From NCBI RefSeq assembly GCF_004348975.1, contig NZ_SMFP01000015.1:1-64000 (forward strand): 64,000 nt of DNA. Direction: 5' to 3'. Under the pieces are notes generated by a model. The model did not search any database. It saw nothing but the letters and a program-made list of their open reading frames with translations, and was not told where the DNA came from. The position numbers were made by a program, and so were the translations under genes. The stretch comes from Antarcticimicrobium sediminis. Lineage in GTDB: Bacteria > Pseudomonadota > Alphaproteobacteria > Rhodobacterales > Rhodobacteraceae. Below, in pieces: positions 34,752 to 44,037 of the stretch. Positions within the stretch are counted from its first letter, which is position 1, and every line of letters starts with the position of its first letter.

Positions 34752-35333
34752 TCAGCGCGCCTCCTGCAACGGTGTCTCCAGCAAATCATCCAGAAACAAC
34801 GATACGAACTGCCCCCGCCCGTTGCTTTCGGATTTGGCATATATGCGTGCCAACTGCGCCCGCACCGTCCCGTTCGCCACCTGCCGCAGCCGGCCAATCT
34901 CGGGCGCATCAAAGCCTTTGAGAGTCAACAACGCGACCTCGCGCTCGGCGTCCGTCAGCCCCCAGAAATCGAACCGCTGACGAACCAGATCGGAGAACGC
35001 GCCAGAGGCCAGTTGCAACGCGCGTTCCGCTCGCCGTGTGCGCGCCAGGGTCTGCCATATCTCATAGGCCCCCAAAGACACCCCCATCAGCAAAGCAAGG
35101 GTGGCGATCGCCTCAATGACAGTATGCTGCACAAGGCTCCCGCTCATGCTATCGACCATGATATCGACCACAACATCACCGATGAAAAAGGCCACCGCCA
35201 CCGCCTGCAAGGCGATGAAGACGGACAGCACCCCAAGTCGCGCGCGGACCGCGCGGGGCCAACGCGCCTTGCGCCACGCACCAGCGGACACGCTTGATCT
35301 GAATCGAACGGGCCACCATACGGGCCGGGGCAT
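34752..35333 (-). CDS. membrane-associated LuxR-type HTH regulator
   Basis: The 193-residue protein has two N-terminal hydrophobic helices (about 35-57 and 68-90) followed by a C-terminal LuxR-type HTH (about 125-185: LTDAEREVALLTLKGFDAPEIGRLRQVANGTVRAQLARIYAKSE). A membrane-tethered LuxR-like regulator fits this layout and is a recurring rhodobacterial type. The first 30 residues are basic and the start is uncertain. No signalling domain is recognised. The targets are unknown; the neighbouring RTX-repeat gene diverges from it. Confidence 0.75.
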   Translation of the reverse strand: MPRPVWWPVRFRSSVSAGAWRKARWPRAVRARLGVLSVFIALQAVAVAFFIGDVVVDIMVDSMSGSLVQHTVIEAIATLALLMGVSLGAYEIWQTLARTRRAERALQLASGAFSDLVRQRFDFWGLTDAEREVALLTLKGFDAPEIGRLRQVANGTVRAQLARIYAKSESNGRGQFVSLFLDDLLETPLQEAR

Positions 35334-35490
35334 TGGCGTTCCTCGGTCAGGACATCGGGGCGTAAAAAACAGTGCTTCCTCGCTTTGTAAGCACGTGCTT
35401 ATAGCCCATCGAGCACCAAAATGCGACCACTAGGGCAACAGCGACACCGAAGCGGCGGACTTCCCCGGCGTGCGCGCACAGGATGCAAAC

Positions 35491-37083
35491 ATGGCCACAT
35501 TCACTGGCACCATTTCCACAGACCTCCTCATTGGCACCGCAGGCAAGGATCTTCTCTTGCCCTATGGCGTGGGTCGGCTGGACAGCCCCGATTTCATTTC
35601 GGGACTGAATGGCGGCGACATCTATGATCTGAGCGAACCGGTCGGGCAAGACCCGGTGCATCGCTATATCATCGACGACAACGGCACCGATGGTGCCCGC
35701 GACAGCATCGTCGGGGCGGGCGAACTGATCCACTCGGCCTCTCTGGGCTATCTGGGGTTTGCCACCGCGCTGCACGACGGCGACGACCTTTTTATCGTCA
35801 CCCCCTCAAAGCCGCACCGCTTTCGCGATCCGGCGCAACCTTCATACGAAATTACCATTCTGGATCACTATGCCGGTGAGGCGATCGAACAGATCACCGC
35901 TGGCGGGGTGACCTATCGGTTGCCCACCGGGATCTTCGGCGGACGATTCGCCGACCTGATGGCGGGCACCGCACTTGACGATACCCTGTCCGGCCGTGGC
36001 GGCGCGGATTACATCACCGGCAACGACGGCAACGACAGGCTCGCGGGGGGCCGCGGGGACGATACCCTGTTCGGCGGCACCGGAGACGATGTGCTGCTGG
36101 GACAGGCCGGAGTCGACCACATCTATGCCGGCGCCGGCAGTGACCTTGTCAAGGCCGGGCAAGATAGTGATCGCGTCTATGGCGAAGCGGGCGACGATAC
36201 CCTGCGCGGTGGCGGAGGCGATGACACCCTTTATGGGCAAGACGGCAATGACCGGCTGTTCGGTGGTAGCGGTCGCGACATGCTAAGCGGCGGCAGCGGT
36301 GATGACCTGATAAAGGGCGGCACCGGTGGAGACACCTATCGCTATGGCTATGATGTCGACACCCTGGGGCCGTCGGAAACCGATGGCCACGATACCGTGT
36401 TCGACAAGGGCGAGACGGCGACCTGGTCCGATTATGATCGGATCGAACTGGTCGGCTTTTTCGGCCCCTCAAGCGGCAGCAGCGCAGAAGCCTTTGCGCG
36501 CCTGTCCTTCGACAAAATCGGCACCGACATGGTGATCGTTGCCGATGAGGGCCGAGGGTCGATCACCGTACAGGACCAGTTCGGCGCGCCCGAGCATTTC
36601 ATCGAAGAGCTGCATTTCAACGGCGCCTACTGGACCCCGCTGCGGTTCAAGATCCTCGATGGGGCCCACACCAATATCGGCGATGACCGCGCCTATAGGT
36701 TCGGCGAAGGCGGCGAATGGAACGAGATCCTGTTTGGCACCGATGCCGACGATCAGGTTTTTGGCAATTCGGGCACCAATTTCATCTGGTTGGGGGCCGG
36801 CGCCGACACCCTGATCTATAAAGAGGCCGATCCGCAATATCTCTACGGCAACGGCGGCGGTGCCTGCAATGATATCGTGATGGATTTCGACCCGCTCGAG
36901 GACAGCATGGACTTTACCGAGATCAAGGGGCTGACCCTGGCTGATCTGGTCCTCTCCGAGAACGCCATCGGCAACGCGACCGTGGCCTGGACATCTGGCA
37001 CCTGGGAGGTGTCAGATATCCTTATCGAACTGCGCGGTGTTTCCGCCAGTGAGCTCGACGCCGAGACGTTCATTTTCGGCTAG
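35491..37083 (+). CDS. calcium-binding RTX-repeat (hemolysin-type) protein
   Basis: The 530-residue protein has a block of RTX nonapeptides at about residues 150-290 (GGRGDDTLF, GGTGDDVLL, GGGGDDTLY, GGSGRDMLS, GGSGDDLIK), which bind calcium as a parallel beta-roll. A beta-rich C-terminal domain follows, with a second GTDADDQVFG...GAGADTLIY repeat pair. There is no signal peptide, as expected for type I secretion; the C-terminus (SELDAETFIFG) fits a secretion signal. No secretion genes are adjacent. ATG 35491 follows AGGAT. The activity is unknown; many such roseobacter proteins are exported surface or matrix proteins. Confidence 0.85.
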   Translation: MATFTGTISTDLLIGTAGKDLLLPYGVGRLDSPDFISGLNGGDIYDLSEPVGQDPVHRYIIDDNGTDGARDSIVGAGELIHSASLGYLGFATALHDGDDLFIVTPSKPHRFRDPAQPSYEITILDHYAGEAIEQITAGGVTYRLPTGIFGGRFADLMAGTALDDTLSGRGGADYITGNDGNDRLAGGRGDDTLFGGTGDDVLLGQAGVDHIYAGAGSDLVKAGQDSDRVYGEAGDDTLRGGGGDDTLYGQDGNDRLFGGSGRDMLSGGSGDDLIKGGTGGDTYRYGYDVDTLGPSETDGHDTVFDKGETATWSDYDRIELVGFFGPSSGSSAEAFARLSFDKIGTDMVIVADEGRGSITVQDQFGAPEHFIEELHFNGAYWTPLRFKILDGAHTNIGDDRAYRFGEGGEWNEILFGTDADDQVFGNSGTNFIWLGAGADTLIYKEADPQYLYGNGGGACNDIVMDFDPLEDSMDFTEIKGLTLADLVLSENAIGNATVAWTSGTWEVSDILIELRGVSASELDAETFIFG

Positions 37084-37163
37084 GCCGCCTCTGCCCCGTT
37101 GTCTCGAAGCGAGAGCGGCCCTGTTGTCTACGCAGGAGCCGTTCGACGTTTCCGCGCGTCAGC

Positions 37164-38498
37164 CTAAAGGTAATCCGACCGCTGCAGCCCGTATTTCGCC
37201 ATCTTCTCGTTCAGCGTCCGGCGCGGCAGGCACAGTTCGTCCATCACACTGGCGATTGATCCCTTGTGCCGCCGCATGGTGTTGTCGATCAGCATCCGCT
37301 CGAACGCCTCGACATATTCCTTCAGCGGCTTGCCCTCGGTGGTCATCACCGGCTGCATCTCTTCGTGATCCGACATCAGCAGCGATGCGATGGTGCCCGA
37401 GCCACGCCGTGCCTGCAGCACCGCGCGTTCGGCGATGTTGATCAGCTGGCGCACATTGCCCGGCCAGGGTGCCTGCAACAGTTGCGCCGCCTCTTGCGCA
37501 CTGACCTTGGGCGCATCACAGCCATATTCCTCGGCGAACTGTTCGGTCAGGCGGGTGAACAACGTCAGGATATCCTCGCCGCGCTGGCGCAACGGTGGCA
37601 CCGTCATCCGCAGCGCCGCGAGCCGATAGAACAGGTCGTTGCGCAGCACATCCTCGCAGATCTTGCCGGCCTCCTGGATGTTGGAGATCGCTATGATCCG
37701 GGTCTCCGACGGGGTGCCCTGTTCGTTGATCGCGTTCAACAGCTTGGCCTGCAACGCCTCGCTCAGAGTTTCGACATCCTCTAGCACCAATGTGCCGCCG
37801 CGCGCTTCCTCCATCGCCGGGATCTGAGAATCTTCCGGCATGACCGGACCGAACAGCCGCTTGGACAGCGCCTCTTCCTCCAGCGCGGCACAGCTCACCA
37901 ACACAAATTTCTTGCCCGCACGGCTGCCTGCGGCATGCAAGGCATGGGCCACCAGCGTCTTGCCGGTGCCGGTCTCTCCCTCGATCAGCACATGCCCGTC
38001 GGCTTGGCTGAGATCGAGGATATCCTCCTTCAGCCGCTCCATCACCGGCGAGGACCCGATCAGCTTTTTCATCAACTGGGTGCCGTCGCTCAATTCCTTG
38101 CGCAGCGCCCGATTGTCCAGCGTCAGTCGGCGCGCATGGGAGGCGCGCTTGGCCAGTTCCGACATGCGATCCGGGTTGAACGGCTTTTCGAGAAAGTCGA
38201 ACGCCCCCACCCGCATCGCCTCGACCGCCATCGGCACATCGCCATGGCCGGTGATCATGATCACCGGCAGCGTGCTGTCGCTGCCCATCAGCTTTTTCAG
38301 GAACTGCATCCCGTCCATCCCCGGCATCTTGATGTCAGAAATCACGATACCCGGATACTCCGGCCCCAACACCTTGAGCGCATCCTCGGCACGGGCAAAG
38401 GTTTCGGTGTCATAGCCCGACAGCGCCAGCCATTGGCTGATCGACTGGCGCATATCCTGTTCGTCATCAACGATGGCGATCTTCATGGCCTGTGCCAT
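37164..38498 (-). CDS. dctD: DctD-like response regulator lacking the sigma-54 GAFTGA loop
   Basis: This is a 444-residue NtrC-type regulator. The receiver domain spans 5-118, with D55 as phosphate acceptor and K105. The AAA+ domain has Walker A GETGTGKT (174-181) and Walker B-like GGTLVLED (234-241). A Fis-type HTH follows (about 405-440). The loop that normally reads GAFTGA is GPVMPEDSQ (217-225), so contact with sigma-54 should be lost. Rhodobacter NtrC, which works with sigma-70, has lost the same motif. The gene lies 33 bases after dctB and belongs to a C4-dicarboxylate-type two-component system, although no Dct transporter is next to it. Confidence 0.88.
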   Translation of the reverse strand: MAQAMKIAIVDDEQDMRQSISQWLALSGYDTETFARAEDALKVLGPEYPGIVISDIKMPGMDGMQFLKKLMGSDSTLPVIMITGHGDVPMAVEAMRVGAFDFLEKPFNPDRMSELAKRASHARRLTLDNRALRKELSDGTQLMKKLIGSSPVMERLKEDILDLSQADGHVLIEGETGTGKTLVAHALHAAGSRAGKKFVLVSCAALEEEALSKRLFGPVMPEDSQIPAMEEARGGTLVLEDVETLSEALQAKLLNAINEQGTPSETRIIAISNIQEAGKICEDVLRNDLFYRLAALRMTVPPLRQRGEDILTLFTRLTEQFAEEYGCDAPKVSAQEAAQLLQAPWPGNVRQLINIAERAVLQARRGSGTIASLLMSDHEEMQPVMTTEGKPLKEYVEAFERMLIDNTMRRHKGSIASVMDELCLPRRTLNEKMAKYGLQRSDYL

Positions 38499-38531
38499 TG
38501 CCTGTTCCTTTCGTTCTTCTTGTTCCGGCGC

Positions 38532-40295
38532 TTATTCCGCCGCCGCGATCCCTTCCTCCAGGATCGGCAATTGCATCTCGAATACGGCGCCACCCTTCTG
38601 CCCGTTGCGCGCGGTCAACCGACCGCCCAGTTCGGTGACGATCCCCGAAGAGATCGCCAACCCCAGACCAACGCCATCCCCCGGCTGCTTGGTGGTATAA
38701 AACGGCTCGAACAGGGAATCGAAATCCTCGATCCCGTCGCCATTGTCCCGCACCGTCAATGATGCGGTTTCACCGGCCGCCAGAATGATCTCGATCTCGG
38801 GGTCACGCACCGATTTGGTGGCGTCCAGCGCATTGCGCAAGAGGTTGATCATCACCTGCTCGACCCGCATCCGGTCGCCCATAACCCGCACCGGCTCCTT
38901 GGGCAGAAACTTGGTGATCTTCACGTGGCGCTGGCGCAACTGCGGCTCCATCATCGCCAGCGACGAGGCCAGCGCGTCGCCCAGATTCACCGGCGAGAAC
39001 ACCTCGCTGCCCTTGCGGGCATAGGATTTCAGCTGCCGGGTGATCGCTCCCATCCGCTCCAACAGGTCATCAATGCGCCCGAAACTGGCCAGTGCCTCTT
39101 CCGGCCGGTTGCGCCGAATCAACAGCCGCGCGCCCGCCAGATAGGTCTTCATCGCCGCCAGCGGCTGGTTCAACTCATGGCTCACCGCCGCCGACATCTC
39201 TCCCAAAGCGGCCAGTTTGGAGCTTTGGGCCAAAGTCTGTTCCGCCACGGCGAGGTTTTCTTGCACCCGCTCCCGTTCGGCGATTTCCCGCTGAAGCCGC
39301 GCGTTCAACGCCCTCAACTCGGCAGATTCGCGCTGGAACAACGCCATCCGCAGCGCCGTTTTGCGGCTCAGGAAATAGAACGCCAGCGCCAGCAGGATGG
39401 CGAATCCCATGATCTCCAGCGCCAGCGCCGCGTTCACCTTTTCCCGAATCGAGGCATAGGTCGTGAACGACGTCATGCGCCAGCCGCGGAACGGAATGCG
39501 GGTTTGCATCCGCATCACCGCCTCGCCGCCCAGATAGGCATCCGCCGGCAGTGCCGTCCAGTCGGCGGTCATCCGGATCGCCCGCTGAATCGCGCCCTGC
39601 GGATCCTGTTTCTCCAGCGCCTCTTCCTCGCTCAGCCCGCGCCAGCGCGGCTCGGTCGACAGCACGATCGTCCCGGTGCTGTCGGTGACCAGAACCGCGT
39701 CGGAAATCCCCGCCCAGGCGAGTTCGAATTTCCGCAAATCGACCTCGACCACGATCACGCCCAGCGTCCCCGACGTGTCGGTGACCCGGCGCGAATAGAC
39801 AAAACTGTAGCCGCCCGCCTCGCGTTGGGTGACCGAAAACACGGTCGAGTTGGCCCGAATGGTGTCTACGAAATAGGCTTCCGAGCGGCGCAATTCGCCA
39901 AGCCGGTTGCGATCCGTCGCCGCCACCGTGCGCCCGTCCTGATCCAGCAACATCAGCGACGCGGCACCGATCTCCTCGACGAACGAAAGCAACCGCTGCG
40001 TTGACAGGCTGAAGTCGTTGGACTGAAGCGCCGCGATCAGCGCCGGGTCACGCGCCAGAAGCTGTGGCACGATGGCGTTGCGGCGCAACTCGCTCAACAG
40101 GTTGCCACTGTAAAGCGCCAGCCGCAGTTCCGCGCGATAGCGGGTGCTTTCGGTGAACCGATTGGTCAAAAGCCGGTTGGTGATAAAGACGGTCGCCACC
40201 GCAGCCGTCAGCAATAGCAGAAACGCCAGTCGAACCCACCAGCGAATGGCAGAGGACCGGGCCCAGCGAATACGTGGGGTCTTTGACGCTTTCAT
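38532..40295 (-). CDS. dctB: DctB-like sensor histidine kinase
   Basis: The 587-residue membrane kinase has a first helix near 20-45, a periplasmic PAS/dCache-like sensor (about 45-285) with segments such as SVTQREAGGYSFVYSRRV, a second helix, and a cytoplasmic coiled linker (LNARLQREIAERERVQENLAVAEQTLAQ). The kinase core has the H-box SHELNQPLAAMKTY, an N-box in MINLLRNALDAT, and the DNGDGI and GVGLGLAIS boxes. It should sense C4-dicarboxylates and phosphorylate DctD. ATG 40295 is preferred; a TTG at 40331 would add a basic 12-residue extension. It is encoded 37 bases after purQ. Confidence 0.9.
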   Translation of the reverse strand: MKASKTPRIRWARSSAIRWWVRLAFLLLLTAAVATVFITNRLLTNRFTESTRYRAELRLALYSGNLLSELRRNAIVPQLLARDPALIAALQSNDFSLSTQRLLSFVEEIGAASLMLLDQDGRTVAATDRNRLGELRRSEAYFVDTIRANSTVFSVTQREAGGYSFVYSRRVTDTSGTLGVIVVEVDLRKFELAWAGISDAVLVTDSTGTIVLSTEPRWRGLSEEEALEKQDPQGAIQRAIRMTADWTALPADAYLGGEAVMRMQTRIPFRGWRMTSFTTYASIREKVNAALALEIMGFAILLALAFYFLSRKTALRMALFQRESAELRALNARLQREIAERERVQENLAVAEQTLAQSSKLAALGEMSAAVSHELNQPLAAMKTYLAGARLLIRRNRPEEALASFGRIDDLLERMGAITRQLKSYARKGSEVFSPVNLGDALASSLAMMEPQLRQRHVKITKFLPKEPVRVMGDRMRVEQVMINLLRNALDATKSVRDPEIEIILAAGETASLTVRDNGDGIEDFDSLFEPFYTTKQPGDGVGLGLAISSGIVTELGGRLTARNGQKGGAVFEMQLPILEEGIAAAE

Positions 40296-40332
40296 GCGGG
40301 CAAGGCTACGCCGCAGTCGGCGCAGGCTCAAG

Positions 40333-41001
40333 TCATGCCAGAGCCATCACCCCGGCCAATGCGCGGAAGAACGCCGCCCCGTCGGTGCCGCCATGGCCGT
40401 GATCCGCTGCCCGCTCCGGGTGCGGCATCATGCCCAGCACCCGACGGTTTTCCGACAGGATGCCAGCGATGTCCGCGACCGAGCCGTTGGGGTTGTCGGT
40501 ATAGGTAAAAGCGATCCGGTCCTCGGCGCGCAGCGCCGCGATCGTGGCTTCATCGGCGAAATAATTGCCGTCGTGGTGGGCAATCGGAATGGCGATCTCC
40601 TGCCCCACCTCGTAGCCGCCGGTAAAGGCGCTGTCGGCGGTCTCGACCCGCAGCCCGATGGTCTTGCAGATATACTTCAGACCCGCATTGCGCAGCAAGG
40701 CACCGGGCAGGATCCCAGTTTCGGTCAGCACCTGAAACCCGTTGCAGACGCCCACAGCATAGCCACCGCGCCGGGTATGGGCCACCACCGCCTGACAAAT
40801 CGGCGATTGCGCTGCGATGGCGCCGCAGCGCAGGTAATCGCCATAGGAAAAACCGCCCGGAATGCCGACGATATCGACCCCCTCGGGCAGCGCGGTTTCC
40901 TTGTGCCAGACCATGTCCACGGCAAAGCCTTCGCGCTCAAAGGCGACGGCAAGGTCACGGTCGCAATTGGACCCGGGGAAAACGACAACGGCTGCGCGCA
41001 T
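40333..41001 (-). CDS. purQ: phosphoribosylformylglycinamidine synthase, glutaminase subunit PurQ
   Basis: This 222-residue class I glutamine amidotransferase supplies ammonia for the fourth step of purine synthesis. The nucleophile Cys lies in GVCNGFQVL, with the His-x-Glu of the triad in [10 protein letters not shown]. The start [16 protein letters not shown] at 41001 is standard. It is the third gene of the minus-strand purC-purS-purQ set, as in other alphaproteobacteria, where the large PurL subunit is separate. Confidence 0.95.
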   Translation of the reverse strand: MRAAVVVFPGSNCDRDLAVAFEREGFAVDMVWHKETALPEGVDIVGIPGGFSYGDYLRCGAIAAQSPICQAVVAHTRRGGYAVGVCNGFQVLTETGILPGALLRNAGLKYICKTIGLRVETADSAFTGGYEVGQEIAIPIAHHDGNYFADEATIAALRAEDRIAFTYTDNPNGSVADIAGILSENRRVLGMMPHPERAADHGHGGTDGAAFFRALAGVMALA

Positions 41002-41087
41002 GGAACGGGTTCCTTCAGTTCGTGAAATCGGTGAAAACGGTGAAAACGGTCCCGCCGGGCGGGGCCGGATGACCCGGGGCGATCCTC

Positions 41088-41318
41088 TCAGCCCAGTTCG
41101 ATCTCGTAGCTTTCGATCACGGTATTGGCGAGCAGCTTGTCGCACATCTCGACCACCTGCGCCTCGGTCGTGCCCTCGGCCAGTGTCAGGTCGATCACCT
41201 TGCCCTGCCGTACGCCCTCGACACCATCAAAGCCCATCGCCCCCAGCGCGTGGCGCACGGCCTCGCCCTGCGGATCAAGAACCCCGTTCTTCAGCATCAC
41301 ATGCACCCGTGCCTTCAT
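41088..41318 (-). CDS. purS: phosphoribosylformylglycinamidine synthase subunit PurS
   Basis: This 76-residue small subunit bridges PurQ and PurL. It has the family pattern [24 protein letters not shown]...[13 protein letters not shown]...[18 protein letters not shown]. The length is normal. It lies 86 bases before purQ and about 100 bases after purC in the same direction. Confidence 0.94.
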   Translation of the reverse strand: MKARVHVMLKNGVLDPQGEAVRHALGAMGFDGVEGVRQGKVIDLTLAEGTTEAQVVEMCDKLLANTVIESYEIELG

Positions 41319-41417
41319 CTGTCCTGCACCTCGATCTTTGCAGCCATGCCCAAGCGGGCTTCTTCTTTGTCCAAATACTCATACCCCGCGCCCGTTCCAA
41401 GGCGCAGGGTCAGGGAA

Positions 41418-42176
41418 TCAGTTGATCAGCGTCGGCTTGGTGACCTGCGTGTTCTTCGGCATCACGCCCAAACGGCGGGCGACCTCGGAATAAGCGTCGG
41501 TCAGGCTGCCCAGATCGCGGCGGAACACGTCCTTGTCCAGCTTCTGCCCGGTCTCGATATCCCACAGCCGGCAGCTGTCCGGGCTGATTTCGTCGGCGAC
41601 GATCAGCCGCTGGAAATCGCCGTCATAGACGCGACCGATCTCAATCTTGAAATCCACCACGCGGATGCCGACCCCATACATGACGCCGGTCAGGAAATCA
41701 TTGACCCGCAGCGCCAGGCTGAGAACGTCGTCCATGTCTTGCGGGCTGGCCCAGCCAAAGGCGGCAATATGCTCTTCGCTGACCAACGGGTCGCCAAGCG
41801 CATCATCCTTGTAGCAATATTCAACAATCGGGCGCGGCAGTTGCGTGCCCTCTTCGATCCCCAGCCGCTTTGACAGCGACCCGGCGGCGAAGTTGCGAAC
41901 GATCACTTCCAGCGGAATGATCTCGCAGGATCGCACCAGCTGTTCACGCATATTCAGACGGCGAATGAAGTGGGTGGGCACCCCGACCAAATTCAGACCG
42001 GTCATGAAGTATTCACTCAGGCGGTTGTTCAGAACCCCCTTGCCCTCGATCACGGCCTTCTTTTCGGCATTGAAGGCAGTGGCGTCATCTTTGAAATACT
42101 GTACGATCGTACCCGGCTCGGGACCTTCGTACATGATTTTTGCCTTGCCTTCGTATATCTTTGTACGGCGCGCCAT
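41418..42176 (-). CDS. purC: phosphoribosylaminoimidazole-succinocarboxamide synthase (SAICAR synthase)
   Basis: The 252-residue enzyme joins aspartate to CAIR in purine synthesis. Motifs are [43 protein letters not shown], the [13 protein letters not shown] strand, and [15 protein letters not shown] for aspartate and metal binding. ATG 42176 follows AAAGGT. It heads the purC-purS-purQ group. Confidence 0.95.
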   Translation of the reverse strand: MARRTKIYEGKAKIMYEGPEPGTIVQYFKDDATAFNAEKKAVIEGKGVLNNRLSEYFMTGLNLVGVPTHFIRRLNMREQLVRSCEIIPLEVIVRNFAAGSLSKRLGIEEGTQLPRPIVEYCYKDDALGDPLVSEEHIAAFGWASPQDMDDVLSLALRVNDFLTGVMYGVGIRVVDFKIEIGRVYDGDFQRLIVADEISPDSCRLWDIETGQKLDKDVFRRDLGSLTDAYSEVARRLGVMPKNTQVTKPTLIN

Positions 42177-42354
42177 GCGAAACCTTTCGGCTATGCGCCG
42201 GGGATGAGTCCCCGCGCGTGGTGCCCTCATAGTGCAAGGGCCCGAGCGTCGCAAGCCGACGTGCCCTCTTGCTGTCGGGCCGAACCCTCTTGCGGTCGCC
42301 CCGATCGACCGGCATACCAGAACAAACCATCATTTTTCAGGGGGAGCCTCACCC

Positions 42355-42675
42355 ATGACCACTTTCAACGACCGTGAAAACGCCTTCGAGAACAAATACG
42401 CCCATGACGAGGAAATGCAGTTCAAGGCGCAGGCGCGCGCCAACAAGCTGCTCGGCCTGTGGGCCGCTGCGCTGATGGGCAAAACCGGCGACGATGCTGC
42501 CGAATATGCCAAAGCGGTGGTAAAATCCGATTTCGAAGAAGCTGGCCACGAAGATGTGGTGCGCAAGGTTTCGGGCGATCTGGGCGACAAATCCAGCGCC
42601 GACGCGGTGCGCGCCAAAATGGCCGAACTGTTGCCGCAAGCCAAGGCCCAGATCATGAGCGAATCCGACAACTAA
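42355..42675 (+). CDS. DUF1476 protein, zeta-type inhibitor subunit of the F1-ATPase
   Basis: The 106-residue helical protein starts MTTFNDRENAFENKYAHDEEMQFKAQARANKLLGLWAA. This is the DUF1476 family, which in Paracoccus denitrificans is the zeta subunit that blocks ATP hydrolysis by F1Fo-ATP synthase through its N-terminus. GGGGAG precedes the ATG. It is divergent from purC, a position often conserved in this family. Confidence 0.85.
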   Translation: MTTFNDRENAFENKYAHDEEMQFKAQARANKLLGLWAAALMGKTGDDAAEYAKAVVKSDFEEAGHEDVVRKVSGDLGDKSSADAVRAKMAELLPQAKAQIMSESDN

Positions 42676-42757
42676 GGCACCCGGGGCGTGGCCCGTAGCT
42701 GGCCCGCCCCCATAAATGCCTGCCTCATAATGGTCTTGAACCATTCGGAATTGCAAA

Positions 42758-42786
42758 AACGCCCCGTCTATGACAGATGGGGCGTT
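42758..42786. terminator. hairpin between the DUF1476 gene and the methyltransferase gene
   Basis: AACGCCCCGTCT (42758-42769) pairs with AGATGGGGCGTT (42775-42786), a 12-bp stem with one G-U pair and a 5-nt loop. A run of A residues precedes it on the plus strand, so the T-run lies on the minus strand. It probably ends the DUF1476 transcript inefficiently, or acts in the leader of the methyltransferase gene, whose ATG is 54 bases downstream. Confidence 0.5.
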
Positions 42787-42839
42787 GCTGTATCGGTGTC
42801 GAGCAGATGCCGCCCAATGATCGCAACGGAGCGACGGAC

Positions 42840-43856
42840 ATGACCAACGCCCTTTCCAAAATGCTGGCGGAAAAGGACTTTCTCCTCGCCGACGGCGCCA
42901 CCGGGACCAACCTGTTCGCCATGGGTCTGCAAGCGGGCGACGCGCCCGAGCTGTGGAACGTCGACGAACCGGCCAAGATCACCGCGCTTTACAAGGGGGC
43001 GGTGGATGCGGGCAGCGACCTGTTCCTGACCAATACCTTTGGCGGCAACGCCTCGCGCCTGAAACTGCACAGCGCCGAAAAACGGGTGCGCGAGCTGAAC
43101 CGGATCGGGGCCGAACTGGGGCGCGAGCTGGCCGACAAGGCCGCACGCAAAATCGTCGTGGCGGGCTCGGTCGGGCCAACCGGCGAAATCATGGAGCCGG
43201 TGGGCAGCCTCAGCCATGCGCTCGCGGTCGAGATTTTTCACGAACAGGCCGAAGGTCTGAAAGAAGGTGGCGTTGACGTGCTGTGGTTGGAGACCATCTC
43301 GGCCCCCGAAGAATACCGCGCCGCCGCCGAAGCCTTTGCGCTGGCAGATATGCCTTGGGCCGGCACCATGAGCTTTGACACAGCCGGGCGCACCATGATG
43401 GGCGTCACCTCGGCCGATATGGTGCAACTGGTCGAAAGCCTGCCCAACGCGCCGATCGCCTTTGGCGCGAATTGCGGCACCGGCGCCTCGGACATCCTGC
43501 GCACGATCTTGGGATTCGTCGCCCAAGGCACCGAACGCCCGATCATCTCCAAGGGCAACGCGGGTATTCCGAAATACGTACATGGCCATATCCATTACGA
43601 CGGCACGCCCGAGCTGATGGCCGATTACGCGGTGATGGCGCGCGATGCTGGCGCACGGATTATCGGCGGCTGCTGCGGCACCATGCCGGAGCACCTGGTG
43701 CACATGCGCGAGGCGCTCGATACCCGCCCGCGCGGCGAGCGTCCGACGCTGGAACAGATCGCCGAGGCGCTCGGCGGCTTCACCTCGGCCAGCGATGGCA
43801 CCGGTGAGGATGCCGGCGGCGATCCCCGGCCGCGCCGCCGCCGTCGCCGGAGCTGA
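42840..43856 (+). CDS. bmt: betaine--homocysteine S-methyltransferase-type protein
   Basis: The 338-residue protein has the homocysteine S-methyltransferase barrel: LLADGATGTNLFAMGL, DLFLTNTFGGNASRL, the zinc cysteine in GANCGTG and the paired cysteines in IIGGCCGTMPEH. It transfers a methyl group to homocysteine to form methionine; the betaine donor is likely from its closeness to roseobacter BmtA. The C-terminus (DPRPRRRRRRS) is a basic tail not needed for the fold. The frame upstream of ATG 42840 spans the hairpin and is not used. Confidence 0.85.
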   Translation: MTNALSKMLAEKDFLLADGATGTNLFAMGLQAGDAPELWNVDEPAKITALYKGAVDAGSDLFLTNTFGGNASRLKLHSAEKRVRELNRIGAELGRELADKAARKIVVAGSVGPTGEIMEPVGSLSHALAVEIFHEQAEGLKEGGVDVLWLETISAPEEYRAAAEAFALADMPWAGTMSFDTAGRTMMGVTSADMVQLVESLPNAPIAFGANCGTGASDILRTILGFVAQGTERPIISKGNAGIPKYVHGHIHYDGTPELMADYAVMARDAGARIIGGCCGTMPEHLVHMREALDTRPRGERPTLEQIAEALGGFTSASDGTGEDAGGDPRPRRRRRRS

Positions 43857-43986
43857 CCGTTTCAGGTCCGACCCGCACCCCGAAAGCCTATCCCAAACCA
43901 AATTCCCGCCCCGGACCGGCCCAGTCGGTTCGGGGCGATGCCGTTCTGCTTCGGCCCATAGCACAGAGGCCCATAGAACAGCAAAA

Positions 43987-44024
43987 GGGCCGGTGCGCTA
44001 TACGCGCCCGGCCCATCGTTTTTT
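43987..44024. terminator. bidirectional intrinsic terminator
   Basis: GGGCCGG (43987-43993) pairs with CCGGCCC (44008-44014). GTTTTTT follows on the plus strand and TTTTGC on the minus strand. It lies between the convergent methyltransferase gene (stop 43856) and the DUF4167 gene (stop 44038) and can serve both. Confidence 0.8.
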
Positions 44025-44037
44025 CCGCGCGATCCGA

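Noticed and set aside
34640-34921. Plus-strand frame starting MGLLHPSHGIAKERSHMHH upstream of rne
   Set aside because: It runs antisense into the LuxR-type gene, has no recognisable product and no conserved composition.
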